From NCBI RefSeq assembly GCF_047549485.1, contig NZ_CP180191.1, forward strand, positions 434,001-498,000: a stretch of 64,000 nt of DNA, written 5' to 3'. The DNA comes from Piscinibacterium candidicorallinum (GTDB taxonomy: Bacteria; Pseudomonadota; Gammaproteobacteria; Burkholderiales; Burkholderiaceae_C). The notes below the pieces were generated by a model. It was not told where the DNA came from. It did not search any database and worked only from the letters and a program-made list of their open reading frames with translations. This document shows, one piece after another, positions 8,517 to 18,829 of the stretch. Within the stretch, counting starts at the first letter, position 1, and each line of letters starts with the position of its first letter. The position numbers were made by a program, and so were the translations under genes.

Positions 8517-9172
8517 TGAGCGTGCCCATGCATCAGCTCGACGTCTATCTCGACTTCATCTCGCCCTATGCCTACCTGGGCTTTCACGCCCTGCCCGAGG
8601 CGCTGGAAGGCCAGAGCGTCAGCGTGAACTACAAGCCGGTGCTATTTGCCGGCATGCTGAAGCACTGGGGTCAGCTCGGGCCGGCCGAGGTGCCGCCCAA
8701 GAAGGTCTGGACGTTTCGCCATGTGCTCTGGCTCGGGCAGCAGGCAGGGCGCTCGATGCAGGCACCGGCAGCACACCCCTTCAACCCGCTGGCCTTGTTG
8801 CGCATTGCCGTGGCCAAGGGGCTGGCGCAGGGGGGTGACCCCAACCGCGAAACCTGCCGCGCGATCTTCGAGCACGTCTGGGAGACAGGTCTGCCCGCGG
8901 ACGATGCGCAGCGCACCGCCGATCTGGCGCAGCGTCTGCACGTGACCGACTGGAACACCGATGCCGTGAAGCAGCGCCTGCGCGAGAACACCGAGGCGGC
9001 GATTGCCGCAGGCGTGTTCGGCGTGCCGAGCGTGGTGTGGCAAGGGCGCGTGTTCTGGGGCGTGGACGGTCTGCCCATGCTGCGCGCGGCGCTTGAGGGT
9101 GATCCGCGACTCTCTGACGCTGCCTGGGCGGCTGCAGAATCCATTCCAGCGGCGGTTGAACGGCCGCGCTAA
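8516..9172 (+). CDS. 2-hydroxychromene-2-carboxylate isomerase / DsbA-family thioredoxin-fold protein
   Basis: A 218-residue kappa-class GST/DsbA-like protein. The N-terminus reads Tyr-Leu-Asp-Phe-Ile-Ser-Pro-Tyr-Ala-Tyr, the NahD-type form in which Ser replaces the CxxC cysteine. A cis-Pro segment Gly-Val-Pro-Ser-Val and Trp-Gly-Val-Asp near the C-terminus match the isomerase family. ATG 8516 overlaps the slt TGA (TGATG), indicating coupling; a TTG lies one codon earlier. Homologues act in naphthalene and other aromatic catabolism, but no such pathway is present here, so the role is probably general glutathione-dependent isomerisation. Confidence 0.85.
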   Translation: MSVPMHQLDVYLDFISPYAYLGFHALPEALEGQSVSVNYKPVLFAGMLKHWGQLGPAEVPPKKVWTFRHVLWLGQQAGRSMQAPAAHPFNPLALLRIAVAKGLAQGGDPNRETCRAIFEHVWETGLPADDAQRTADLAQRLHVTDWNTDAVKQRLRENTEAAIAAGVFGVPSVVWQGRVFWGVDGLPMLRAALEGDPRLSDAAWAAAESIPAAVERPR

Positions 9173-9192
9173 CTCTTAACACTGATACCACC

Positions 9193-10161
9193 ATGCTGCA
9201 CAAGATTCTCGTCATCGGCGGCAGCGGCTTCATCGGCCGCCACCTCATTGCCCAGCTCGTGGAGCAGGGCCACCGGATCACGGTGCCCACGCGCAAGCGC
9301 GATCGCGCGCGTCATCTCTGGCTGCACCCCAAGCTGGATGTGATCGAGGCCGATGTGCACTGTCCGGACACCATGGCGCGTCTGGTCGCTGGCCATACGG
9401 CGGTGATCAACCTCGTGGGCGTGCTGCACAGCAAACCGGGCAGCCCGTACGGGCCGGACTTCGCGAAGAACCACGTCGATCTGGTGCGCAAGATCGTGGG
9501 CGCCATGCAGCAGGCAGGCGTAGGTGCCGAAAATGCGCGCTTGCTGCACATGAGCGCGCTGGGTGCCAGCGCACAAGGCTCTTCGATGTACAGCCGCAGC
9601 AAGGCCGCTGGCGAGGCGCTGGTGCGTGACAGCGGCCTGGCCTGGACGATCTTCCAGCCCTCAGTCGTGTTCGGGCCGGAGGACCAGTTTCTCAATACTT
9701 TCGCCAAGCTCGCCAAGATTGCGCCTGTGTTTCCGCTCGCGGGCAGCGGCGCCAGGCTGCAGCCGGTGTATGTGCAGGACGTGGCACAGGCCTTTGTGAC
9801 CGCCTTGGATGATCGCGCCACGATCGGGCAGACCTACCAGCTGGCCGGCCCCAGGGTCTACACGCTCGCCGAACTCGTACGCTTTGCTGCGGCGGTGGGC
9901 GCGCATCGCAACATCCCTGTGCTGCCCCTGCCGCTGGGGATCGGCAAGCTGCAGGCCCTGGCCATGGAGCTCGCACCCGGCCCCACGCTGATGAGCCGCG
10001 ATAACGTCGACAGCCTCAAGGCCGACAACGTGGCCACCGACGACGGCCTGGCGCGTCTGGGCATTCATGCGCAGGCCATGGAGCCGATCGCCACGCTGTA
10101 CCTGCAGGGCAAGCATCCGCGCACCCGCAGCGACGGCTGGCGGGTGCGGGCGCATCGCTAG
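9193..10161 (+). CDS. Complex I NDUFA9-like NAD(P)-binding epimerase/SDR protein
   Basis: A 322-residue extended-SDR protein with the nucleotide-binding motif Gly-Gly-Ser-Gly-Phe-Ile-Gly (about 9-15) and a Tyr-Ser-Arg-Ser-Lys stretch in the catalytic-Lys position. It belongs to the bacterial NDUFA9-like family, named for a mitochondrial complex I accessory subunit; bacterial members have no proven complex I role. It follows the isomerase gene by 20 bp and is followed by a strong hairpin (10175-10199), so it probably ends the slt operon. Confidence 0.82.
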   Translation: MLHKILVIGGSGFIGRHLIAQLVEQGHRITVPTRKRDRARHLWLHPKLDVIEADVHCPDTMARLVAGHTAVINLVGVLHSKPGSPYGPDFAKNHVDLVRKIVGAMQQAGVGAENARLLHMSALGASAQGSSMYSRSKAAGEALVRDSGLAWTIFQPSVVFGPEDQFLNTFAKLAKIAPVFPLAGSGARLQPVYVQDVAQAFVTALDDRATIGQTYQLAGPRVYTLAELVRFAAAVGAHRNIPVLPLPLGIGKLQALAMELAPGPTLMSRDNVDSLKADNVATDDGLARLGIHAQAMEPIATLYLQGKHPRTRSDGWRVRAHR

Positions 10162-10174
10162 GCGGCATCCGCCC

Positions 10175-10199
10175 GCCCCATGCGCGCGCTGCATGGGGC
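10175..10199 (+). terminator. Hairpin after the NDUFA9-like gene
   Basis: GCCCCATGC (10175-10183) and GCATGGGGC (10191-10199) form a 9-bp GC-rich stem with a 7-nt loop, 13 bp after the stop codon. There is no clear T-run, so a terminator or mRNA-end stabiliser is likely but not certain. Confidence 0.45.
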
Positions 10200-10290
10200 G
10201 CATGCACGCATCACGCGCATTGCGCTGCCTCGGCGCGCGGCATCGGCCTAAGCTTGGCGGCCCATCACAGACGCCTCGCGGAGACCGCCC

Positions 10291-10956
10291 ATGCTCAAGC
10301 TCGTGATTGCCGACAAGGCCTATTCTTCCTGGAGCCTGCGCCCCTGGCTGGCACTGACGCAGGCGGGCATCCCGTTCGAGGAGGTCCGTCTGCGCTTCGG
10401 CTCACCCACCTACAAGCAGGACTTTCGCGAGCAGTCGCCCACCGGAAAGGTGCCGGTGCTGGTGCTGGAAGACGGCCAGCGCGTCTGGGACAGCCTGGCG
10501 ATCATCGAGACGGCGGCCGAGCTGTTTCCGGACAAGGGACTGTGGCCGGCCAACCCCGGAAACCGCGCACACGCGCGCAGCATCTGTGCCGAGATGCATG
10601 CCGGCTTCATGCAGCTGCGCTCCAACATGCCGATGCACCTGCTGGCCAAGTTTCCGGGCCGTGGCTGGAACCTCGCGGTTCAGGCCGACATCGATCGGGT
10701 GGAGGCGATTTGGCGCGAGTGCCTGCAAAAGAGCGGCGGGCCCTTCCTGTTCGGCAACTTCACCGCTGCCGACGCCTTCTTTGCGCCCGTGGTCACGCGC
10801 CTCGATACCTACGTAGCCCAGGTGGCGCCCGATACGCGCGCCTACATGGATCGGGTCTTTGCTACCGAGGGTATGCAGACCTGGATCCGCCGCGCGCGCG
10901 AAGAGTTCGAGTTTGTGGACTTTGAAGAGCCCTATCGGCGCAGCGTGCACGGCTGA
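10291..10956 (+). CDS. Glutathione S-transferase family protein (YfcF-like)
   Basis: A 221-residue GST. The N-terminal domain starts with Tyr-Ser-Ser-Trp-Ser-Leu-Arg-Pro-Trp (about 11-19), where Ser residues act in place of Tyr, and contains Gly-Lys-Val-Pro-Val-Leu and Trp-Asp-Ser-Leu-Ala-Ile for glutathione contacts. The C-terminal helical domain has Phe-Thr-Ala-Ala-Asp-Ala near residue 155. A GGAGA ribosome site precedes ATG 10291. It is a single-gene unit converging on the AsnC-type regulator, with the AT-rich repeat element between. Confidence 0.87.
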   Translation: MLKLVIADKAYSSWSLRPWLALTQAGIPFEEVRLRFGSPTYKQDFREQSPTGKVPVLVLEDGQRVWDSLAIIETAAELFPDKGLWPANPGNRAHARSICAEMHAGFMQLRSNMPMHLLAKFPGRGWNLAVQADIDRVEAIWRECLQKSGGPFLFGNFTAADAFFAPVVTRLDTYVAQVAPDTRAYMDRVFATEGMQTWIRRAREEFEFVDFEEPYRRSVHG

Positions 10957-10965
10957 AACCTGCGG

Positions 10966-11112
10966 CGGCGTGATATGCACGCTTGAAATCTACCCCCTTG
11001 AATGCCCCGAAATCCGCTTGGCACAAGCGGTGAGTGACTTTCAGGTATTTTCAAATAAATTTTGAAAGTAGGTTGTTTTAGCGGGCATTTTTCAATATTT
11101 GTTTGAAAGCTG
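10966..11112. repeat. AT-rich dispersed element, copy 1: hairpin plus two 41-bp-spaced dyads
   Basis: Homologous to 40699-40850. It holds a hairpin CCGCTTG-GCA-CAAGCGG (11013-11029 region), then two 19-bp dyads, TTTCAA-ATAAATT-TTGAAA (11049-11067) and TTTCAA-TATTTGT-TTGAAA (11090-11108), whose starts are 41 bp apart. The arms of the two dyads also pair with each other, so a long cruciform or RNA hairpin is possible. It lies in a convergent gap. Confidence 0.6.
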
Positions 11113-11148
11113 CAGGCCGCTGACAACCATCATGCGGTGACGATGGTG

Positions 11149-11640
11149 TCAGCGCACCTCCACCCGCGGCTCGAACTTGCTGCGCTTGGTCACGAAGAAG
11201 GTGCGCACGTTGCGAACCGCCGCCCGATCGGAAAACAGGCGCGCGGCCAGGGCCTGGTAGGCCTGCATGTCCGGCACGTGCAAGACCAGCACCAGGTCTG
11301 GCCCGGCGCTGACTCGGTAGCACTGCTGCACGGCCATTTCTGCGCTGCAGTGCGCCTCAAAGCCTGCGAGCGACTCCTCAGTCTGCGCCTGCAGGCTCAC
11401 CTCCACGATTGCCGACAGCCCCGCATGAGCCCAGCGCGGTGCGAGCAGGGCAACCTCGCGCTCGATCACGCCGGCCTCGCGCAGGCGCCGCACCCGCCGC
11501 AGGGCCGTGGCCGGCGACGCGCCCACGCGTTCGGCCAGCGCCTGGTTCGTCAGGCTGGCGTCCTGTTGCAGCAGCGCGAGGATGCGTCGGTCAATCTCAT
11601 CGAGTTCGACGTCGGTGGCGTTGCCAGCAGGAGGGTTCAT
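11149..11640 (-). CDS. Lrp/AsnC-family transcriptional regulator
   Basis: A 163-residue feast/famine regulator. The N-terminal winged helix-turn-helix runs through Asp-Glu-Ile-Asp-Arg-Arg-Ile-Leu and Leu-Ala-Glu-Arg-Val-Gly-Ala-Ser (about residues 12-60), and a C-terminal RAM ligand-sensing domain follows. It is transcribed divergently from glmS across a 212-bp AT-rich gap, an arrangement seen in other betaproteobacteria. It may autoregulate or sense an amino acid; control of glmS is inference only. Confidence 0.9.
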   Translation of the reverse strand: MNPPAGNATDVELDEIDRRILALLQQDASLTNQALAERVGASPATALRRVRRLREAGVIEREVALLAPRWAHAGLSAIVEVSLQAQTEESLAGFEAHCSAEMAVQQCYRVSAGPDLVLVLHVPDMQAYQALAARLFSDRAAVRNVRTFFVTKRSKFEPRVEVR

Positions 11641-11852
11641 GTGATTTTGGTGTTCTCTGGAAGGGCAATGATGAAATTTTATTGCTTGGTGAGCTAAGCG
11701 TGCAAGAAATACTCATCAAGCTACATTTATTGGATGCCTATTTCATTTGATGGTCGATAGGATGTCGACGTCCCGGCAGGCCGTAGCAGGGCGACGTCCA
11801 GATCGCACCGCGCCTTGCCGAATCCCGTCTCTTCACACCGGAACCCAGACCC

Positions 11853-13679
<1,827 letters not shown>

Positions 13680-13680
13680 C

Positions 13681-13797
13681 TGATCTCCCAACAGGGCGCA
13701 GCTGTTCTCGACAAATAAAGTTGAAAACAGGTCAATAAAGTCGAAAGCGCGCTGCTTAAGTTGTGCGACGCATGGCACGTGCCACCACTTGACACTC
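13681..13797. other. AT-rich gap after glmS with tandem 20-bp units
   Basis: Two adjacent 20-bp units sharing AATAAAG-T(T/C)GAAA start at 13711 and 13731, and CTGTTCTCGAC pairs imperfectly with GTTGAAAACAG. The TTGAAA half-sites recall the dyad elements at 11.0 and 40.8 kb, but the dyads are not complete. A terminator or degenerate repeat copy is possible; no gene is seen. Confidence 0.35.
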
Positions 13798-14235
13798 GAC
13801 CAAAGTTCAGTGGCAGGCCCGACCGGCCTTCGCGGTGGTGCTCGGCAAGTTTGAACATGGATTCCATCTGGCCGGCAGCGGCCGCAGACTCCAAGCCGCG
13901 CAAGCCCTGCCGTGCATCTTGCGACCTACCGAGAGTTCCGGCCCTATAGCCGACGGCTGCGTGCTCCAGTCCCAGTATCTGAAGACCTGAGGTCGCCGCC
14001 GCGGCAGCCCGACCTAGGACGACCGATGCGCGGCGCATTCTCAAATCCGAGTCGTGTCAAGCCGTCGCACGAGCAGACACGCTACCTGGCGATCAAGGGC
14101 ACAGGCCCGCTGAAGCAACACGCTCAGCATCTCAGGCTGGCCGGGTTGCGCTGCGCCAGAACCATCGCTCAGGGCATGCAGCCCGCTGAGGCCCCGTATC
14201 CCAAGCGCCGCGTAGAAGCGGGTGTATCCCAGCAT
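13798..14235 (-). pseudogene. Possible decayed Sel1-repeat protein gene
   Basis: Minus-strand translation gives two pieces in different frames. The upstream one (14041-14235) contains Leu-Leu-Gln-Arg-Ala-Cys-Ala-Leu ... Ala-Cys, and the downstream one (about 13798-14044) contains Ala-Ala-Ala-Ala-Gly-Gln-Met-Glu-Ser-Met-Phe-Lys-Leu-Ala-Glu-His-His-Arg-Glu-Gly. Both resemble Sel1-like TPR repeats. The frame break, absence of a start and short length suggest a remnant. The match is by eye and weak; chance translation of GC-rich DNA is the alternative. Confidence 0.25.
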
Positions 14236-14403
14236 TCACATGCACGACCGTCTCATTGATCGCTGACCGTAGCAGTGGTCTGAAGTGACGCACCGCGACG
14301 GACACCCTAGATCTGGTGTGCATGGCGACCTGTGCACAAAGCGACTGGCCCGCCGGGCGGGCGTGATCTGCCGCCCGCAAAACTCGCCAACGAACCTGGA
14401 GTG

Positions 14404-14433
14404 CAAGAGACACAAGCGTGCTTGTGTCTCTTG
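14404..14433. repeat. 30-bp perfect palindrome
   Basis: CAAGAGACACAAGC (14404-14417) and GCTTGTGTCTCTTG (14420-14433) are perfect inverse complements separated by GT. No T-run follows. It lies about 115 bp upstream of the TonB receptor start, near the left edge of the metal-uptake island. It may be a protein-binding site, a hairpin ending an unseen transcript, or a relic of a mobile element. Confidence 0.7.
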
Positions 14434-14462
14434 GCTTTGACCCTCGTCTGAAACTTCATTTG

Positions 14463-14478
14463 TGATATCGCATTATCA
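14463..14478. promoter_or_regulatory. Candidate Zur/Fur-family operator upstream of the TonB receptor
   Basis: TGATATCGCATTATCA is a TGATA...TATCA dyad matching 13 of 16 positions with TGATAGAGCGTTATCA at 21671-21686, in front of the COG0523 and Zur genes; both are also followed by nTAA. It sits about 70 bp upstream of the preferred receptor start. It resembles Fur-superfamily boxes but has one extra central base relative to the classic Fur 7-1-7 motif. Confidence 0.5.
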
Positions 14479-14548
14479 TTAACTGCGCTTGATGACCAAC
14501 CGAACTGGCTTCATCGGCGTTCAATTCTCAATTGGTCGAGGTTCCTCA

Positions 14549-16675
14549 GTGAAACGCTACAAGCGCGCCGCCATACTGCTTTGCTCAGCCTCCTCACTTT
14601 CGATGAGCACTTGGGCGCACGAGACGGACTCGAGCGCGAAAGTCGAGACCGTGACCATTACAGGCACCCGCCAGGCCTATCAAGGTGACTTCAATCGACT
14701 GGAAACACCCCAAGCGGAGCAGTCCATCGATGCGGAGACGCTGCGCGCATCCGGCGCGGTTGATCTGACGCGGGCCCTGGACCTGTCGGCGTCGGTGGCA
14801 CGCCAGAACAACTTCGGTGGGCTCTGGAACGCGTTCGCGCTGCGAGGCTTCGTGGGTGACGAGAACCTACCTAGCAACTATCTGGTCAATGGTTTCAATG
14901 CAGGTCGCGGCTTCGGCGGGCCGCGGGACCTGTCGGGTATTGAGTCGGTGGAGGTGCTCAAGGGTCCGCGTGCTGCGCTGTTCGGGCGTGGCGAGCCCGG
15001 CGGTACGGTCAACCTGGTGACCAAGCGCCCCACGTTCAAGAAGGCCGGCGAGTTTCGCGTGTCCGCTGGCAGTTTTGACACCTACCGTGCCGATGCCGAC
15101 TGGACGGCCCCGCTGTCCGATACGGTTGCCGTGCGCCTGGTCGGGTTCATCGAAGACGCGGGTAGCTTTCGCGACACCATAAAGACCCGCAAGCATGGCG
15201 CAAGCCCGTCTCTGGTGTGGCGCATCAGCCCACAGAACAAGCTGGCCTTTGAGCTGGAGTACAGCCATCAGAAGATTCCCTTTGACCGCGGTGTACTTGC
15301 TATCAACGGAGAGCTTGGTCGTATCCCGAAAAGTCGCTTCCTCGGCGAACCAGCCGATGGTCCGTTGACGGCCAAGGTGCAGGGCCAACAGTTCGAGTTC
15401 CAGCATGACTTCAGCAGGGACTGGAGCGCCCTAGTCGGCTTCACGACCCGCAAGACCTCGCTGGAAGGCTTCTCGACAGAGGCGGAACTGGGCGCAAACC
15501 GTCAGCAGCTGTTCGTGGACGGTCGGACACTCACGCGGCAGCGCCGATTCCGCGACTATGACGCCTCCTACGAGGTGATCCGCGCTGAGATCAACGGTCG
15601 TTTCCGACTAGCCGGGCTGCAGCACCGGCTGATCGTAGGTGCAGATACCGATCGCTTCGAGAATGACCAGGTCTTCTTGCGTGCCCGGGCTCCAACGCTG
15701 GCCAGCAACCCTACGCCGGTGCAACAGCAGGCGATCGATGTTTTCAACCCGGTCTACGGCAGCTACCCCTTGCCCACGCCCACACCGCTGAGCAACCGCG
15801 TGGAGACGCAGAAGTCGGTGGGCGTCTTCGTGCAGGATCAGGTCAACCTGAGCGAGCGCGTGCAACTCCGCCTGGGCGCGCGCTTTGATGATTACCGGCA
15901 GACCCTGCTTAACCGGGCCAATAACCAGACCTCGACGCAGAAGGAAACGCGAAGCAGCCCGCAGGCAGGCATCGTCGTGCAGGCTACGGATGCACTGTCG
16001 CTGTATGCAACCTACGGAGAGAACTTCCGCCCCTTGTCGGGCGTCGATGCCCAGGGCAATGGCTTCGAGCCCAACCAGTCCACCTCGGTAGAGGCTGGCG
16101 CGAAGTTCTCACTGGGCAGTGTCGACGCTACGGTAGCCGTGTTCCGGGTTAAGCAGAAGAACATCCTGGTTGCCGCCGACGCCAGCGCCGCGACGCAGTT
16201 GGCTATCGGCAGAGCACGGAGCCAAGGCCTGGAAATCGACCTGCAAGGTGAGATCGCGGAAGGCTGGAGCCTGTGGGGCTCATACGCCTATGTGGATGCC
16301 AAGACTTCCAACACCTTCAATGACCCAAACTTCGGCGTAGCGGTACCTGCCGGATCGCGCCTGCTCAACGTGCCTAAACAGACGTTGAGCCTTCAGCTGG
16401 TGAGATCCATGGCCTTGGCTGGCCGCGGCCTGCAGCTCGGCGGCGGGCTCCTTCATGTAGGTGAGCGGTCGGGGGAATTCACAACGAACTTCAAGCTGCC
16501 GGCTTATCAGGTGGCCCGGGCTTTCGTTGCCTACGAGGTGGCGAAGGCCACCACGTTGCGCTTGGATATCGACAACCTGTTCAACGAAACCTACTACACC
16601 AACTCGTTCTCGGCATTGTGGGTGCAGCCAGGCGCTCCACGAAGCGCGAGGGTGTCTGTTGCATTCAAGTTCTGA
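14549..16675 (+). CDS. TonB-dependent outer-membrane receptor (siderophore/metallophore type)
   Basis: A 708-residue energised outer-membrane transporter. It has a signal peptide (Lys-Arg-Tyr-Lys-Arg then hydrophobic core, cleavage near Thr-Trp-Ala), a TonB-box-like Glu-Thr-Val-Thr-Ile-Thr-Gly, a plug domain with Leu-Arg-Gly-Phe and Ile-Glu-Ser-Val-Glu-Val-Leu-Lys-Gly-Pro, and a barrel ending in Phe-Lys-Phe. The frame is open from TTG/ATG at 14489-14492, but GTG 14549 is preferred: GAGGT lies 6 nt before it and the signal peptide begins there. The ABC transporter genes follow at once, and a shared dyad with the Zur locus lies upstream. A zinc or metallophore substrate is inferred from context; iron is the alternative. 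Confidence 0.85.
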   Translation: MKRYKRAAILLCSASSLSMSTWAHETDSSAKVETVTITGTRQAYQGDFNRLETPQAEQSIDAETLRASGAVDLTRALDLSASVARQNNFGGLWNAFALRGFVGDENLPSNYLVNGFNAGRGFGGPRDLSGIESVEVLKGPRAALFGRGEPGGTVNLVTKRPTFKKAGEFRVSAGSFDTYRADADWTAPLSDTVAVRLVGFIEDAGSFRDTIKTRKHGASPSLVWRISPQNKLAFELEYSHQKIPFDRGVLAINGELGRIPKSRFLGEPADGPLTAKVQGQQFEFQHDFSRDWSALVGFTTRKTSLEGFSTEAELGANRQQLFVDGRTLTRQRRFRDYDASYEVIRAEINGRFRLAGLQHRLIVGADTDRFENDQVFLRARAPTLASNPTPVQQQAIDVFNPVYGSYPLPTPTPLSNRVETQKSVGVFVQDQVNLSERVQLRLGARFDDYRQTLLNRANNQTSTQKETRSSPQAGIVVQATDALSLYATYGENFRPLSGVDAQGNGFEPNQSTSVEAGAKFSLGSVDATVAVFRVKQKNILVAADASAATQLAIGRARSQGLEIDLQGEIAEGWSLWGSYAYVDAKTSNTFNDPNFGVAVPAGSRLLNVPKQTLSLQLVRSMALAGRGLQLGGGLLHVGERSGEFTTNFKLPAYQVARAFVAYEVAKATTLRLDIDNLFNETYYTNSFSALWVQPGAPRSARVSVAFKF

Positions 16676-16676
16676 C

Positions 16677-17405
16677 ATGAGGTCGGAGCTCAATCTGCAA
16701 GCGCAGCAACTGCACGTACAGCGAGGCGGTAAGGAGGTGCTGGCCGGTGTGAGCTTCGCTGTGGCCCAGGGTGAGATCTATGCGCTCCTAGGCGGCAATG
16801 GCGCAGGCAAGTCCACGACGCTGGCCACCTTTCTTGGTTTCCTTACTCCGGCCCGCGGCCGCGTGCTTGTGAACGGCCAGGACGTCGGCGCCGATCTCCT
16901 TGCTGCGCGTCGCGCCACAGCCTACCTTCCCGAGGCCGCTTCGCTATACGAGCACTTGGACGCGCGCGAGAACTTGCGCTACTTCCTGGCGCTGGCTGGC
17001 GCACCTTCCGATGCAGCCGGCATCGAAGCGGCGCTGGGCCGCGTCTCGCTAGCCGAGGGCGCGCGTGGCCTCAAACTGCGCGGCTACTCCAAGGGCATGC
17101 GACAGAAGGTGGCGATTGCACTGGCGATCCTCCGTGACACCGGAATCCTGTTGCTCGACGAACCGACATCAGGCCTCGACCCCACGGCCATCGACGAGTT
17201 CCACGCTCTGGTCCGCGGACTGGCTGATGTCGGCAAGACCATCCTGATGGTGACGCATGATGTTTACGGTGCCTGTCAGGTAGCCGACCGCGTCGGCCTG
17301 CTGCGCGGCGGGCACTTGGTGGACCAGTTCGAAGCGCCCGCTGGTGGCCGTATAGATACCGAGACCGTGCATCGCGCCTTCTCGGCCCGCACCGCCATAG
17401 CGTGA
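16677..17405 (+). CDS. ABC transporter ATP-binding protein
   Basis: A 242-residue ATPase with Walker A Gly-Gly-Asn-Gly-Ala-Gly-Lys-Ser-Thr (39-47), signature Tyr-Ser-Lys-Gly-Met-Arg-Gln (about 135), Walker B Leu-Leu-Leu-Asp-Glu-Pro with Ser-Gly-Leu-Asp-Pro, and the switch Thr-His-Asp. The Lys-Gly-Met signature variant is typical of ABC-2/export-type ATPases such as CcmA and NosF relatives. The longer open frame from 16461 lies inside the receptor gene and is a shadow; ATG 16677 follows the receptor stop by 1 bp. The last bases overlap the permease start, so the genes form a tight operon. Confidence 0.92.
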   Translation: MRSELNLQAQQLHVQRGGKEVLAGVSFAVAQGEIYALLGGNGAGKSTTLATFLGFLTPARGRVLVNGQDVGADLLAARRATAYLPEAASLYEHLDARENLRYFLALAGAPSDAAGIEAALGRVSLAEGARGLKLRGYSKGMRQKVAIALAILRDTGILLLDEPTSGLDPTAIDEFHALVRGLADVGKTILMVTHDVYGACQVADRVGLLRGGHLVDQFEAPAGGRIDTETVHRAFSARTAIA

Positions 17406-18829
17406 AGCAACTCCTCGTCATCGCCGGTGCCGAATGGCGCTACTGGCAACGATCACGCCTGGCGCTGGGTGCGGCCGTACTGCTGGCGGTGCTGCTGATA
17501 GCGACCACGGTACTGACCGCGCTGCGCATGCAGGGCGAAGCGGCTGAACGGGCGCACCACCAAGCCGAAGCTGAAACGGCCTTTCTATCGCAGCCCGCCC
17601 GCCACCCACACCGCATGGTGCACTACGGCCACTACGTGTTCCGCACACCGGCACCCCTAGCCCTGTTCGACCCGGGTCTGGACCCGGCGACGGGCCAGTC
17701 GATTTTTCTGGAAGGCCACCGGCAAAACACCGCCATATTCGCTCCGTCCGGCGCCAGCGCCGATTTGGGCGCATTTAGTTGGCTTAGCCCAGCGATGGTC
17801 TACCAACTCTTCGCCCCACTGCTGATTATCCTGCTGGGACACGGTCTGATTGCACGCGAGCGTGAGGCCATGACGCTCAGAACCCTACTTGCACAGGGCG
17901 TTTCAGGTCGCGTGCTTATGGCCGGCAAGGCACTCGCGCTGCTATCGGTCGTCGGGCTGTTGCTCATCCCGGTAGCTGTTAGCGCACTATTGGCGGGCGA
18001 TAGCCCGCTGGCAGCAGTCGCTCTTCTGCTGGCCTATGGTCTGTATCTCTTGATATGGGGTGGACTGACTGTTCTTGCATCGGCCACGCTGCGCCGCCGC
18101 TCCGCCGTGTTGGCAGCGCTGGTGACCTTGTGGACCGCACTGACGTTGGTTTTGCCGTCAGTGGCCACCAGTGTGGCGGCGCTTGCTGCGCCCCTGCCCG
18201 GCAAGCTTGAGACAGACTTGTCAATGCTGGGCGAGCTGCGGCAGCTGGGCGACGGTCATAACGCCAACGACCCAGCCTTCGCCCAACTGCGAGATGAATT
18301 ACTGGCCGAGCACGGCGTCCAGCGAGTGGAGGAGCTACCAGTGAACTTTCGCGGCATTGTGGCGCAGACCAGCGAGCAAAGACTCACTGAGATGCTGGAC
18401 CGCTACGCGAGTGCTCGGATGGCCGCCGAGGCCCGGCAAGCGACGGCGTTGGCGGATCACGGCTGGTTAACGCCGCTGCTGGCTGTGGCTGAGGCGTCGC
18501 GCGCAGTGGCAGGCACCGACCTGTCCCACCACCACCGCTTTCTCGCTGAAGCCGAAGCACTGCGCTACACCTTCGTGCAGCAACTGAACAAGGTTCACGC
18601 CGAGAAGCTGGCGTACAGCGACGACGTAAGGCGCAGCACTGACCTTGCAGCTGAGGCGCGGACACGTGTCGTCCCTTCGACCTGGAAGCTGCTGGACCGC
18701 TTCTCGTTCGCACCGGACGCAGCAGGAGAGCGTATTGCCCGAGCAACGCCGCAGTGGCTGATGCTGGGCGCTTGGTGCTTCATTCTGGTGGGGGCAGGCC
18801 TGTGGGCCGGCAACCGGATCAAGCCATGA
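17402..18829 (+). CDS. ABC-2-type permease, DUF3526 family (first)
   Basis: A 475-residue inner-membrane protein. One N-terminal transmembrane helix (about 20-42) is followed by a large extracytoplasmic segment, a block of five or so helices (about 130-290), another soluble region and a final helix near the C-terminus. This layout and the His-Tyr-Gly-His-Tyr-Val-Phe motif region fit DUF3526 permeases. The start overlaps the ATPase stop (GTGA) and the stop overlaps the second permease start (ATGA), so it pairs with that protein as a heterodimer. Direction and substrate of transport are unknown. Confidence 0.82.
   Translation: MKQLLVIAGAEWRYWQRSRLALGAAVLLAVLLIATTVLTALRMQGEAAERAHHQAEAETAFLSQPARHPHRMVHYGHYVFRTPAPLALFDPGLDPATGQSIFLEGHRQNTAIFAPSGASADLGAFSWLSPAMVYQLFAPLLIILLGHGLIAREREAMTLRTLLAQGVSGRVLMAGKALALLSVVGLLLIPVAVSALLAGDSPLAAVALLLAYGLYLLIWGGLTVLASATLRRRSAVLAALVTLWTALTLVLPSVATSVAALAAPLPGKLETDLSMLGELRQLGDGHNANDPAFAQLRDELLAEHGVQRVEELPVNFRGIVAQTSEQRLTEMLDRYASARMAAEARQATALADHGWLTPLLAVAEASRAVAGTDLSHHHRFLAEAEALRYTFVQQLNKVHAEKLAYSDDVRRSTDLAAEARTRVVPSTWKLLDRFSFAPDAAGERIARATPQWLMLGAWCFILVGAGLWAGNRIKP

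Noticed and set aside
11641..11852. glmS ribozyme or riboswitch in the glmS leader
   Set aside because: The ribozyme is known mainly from Gram-positive bacteria, and no matching structure was seen in this AT-rich divergent gap.
14404..14433. Palindrome as a rho-independent terminator
   Set aside because: No T-run on either side and no gene ending immediately upstream.
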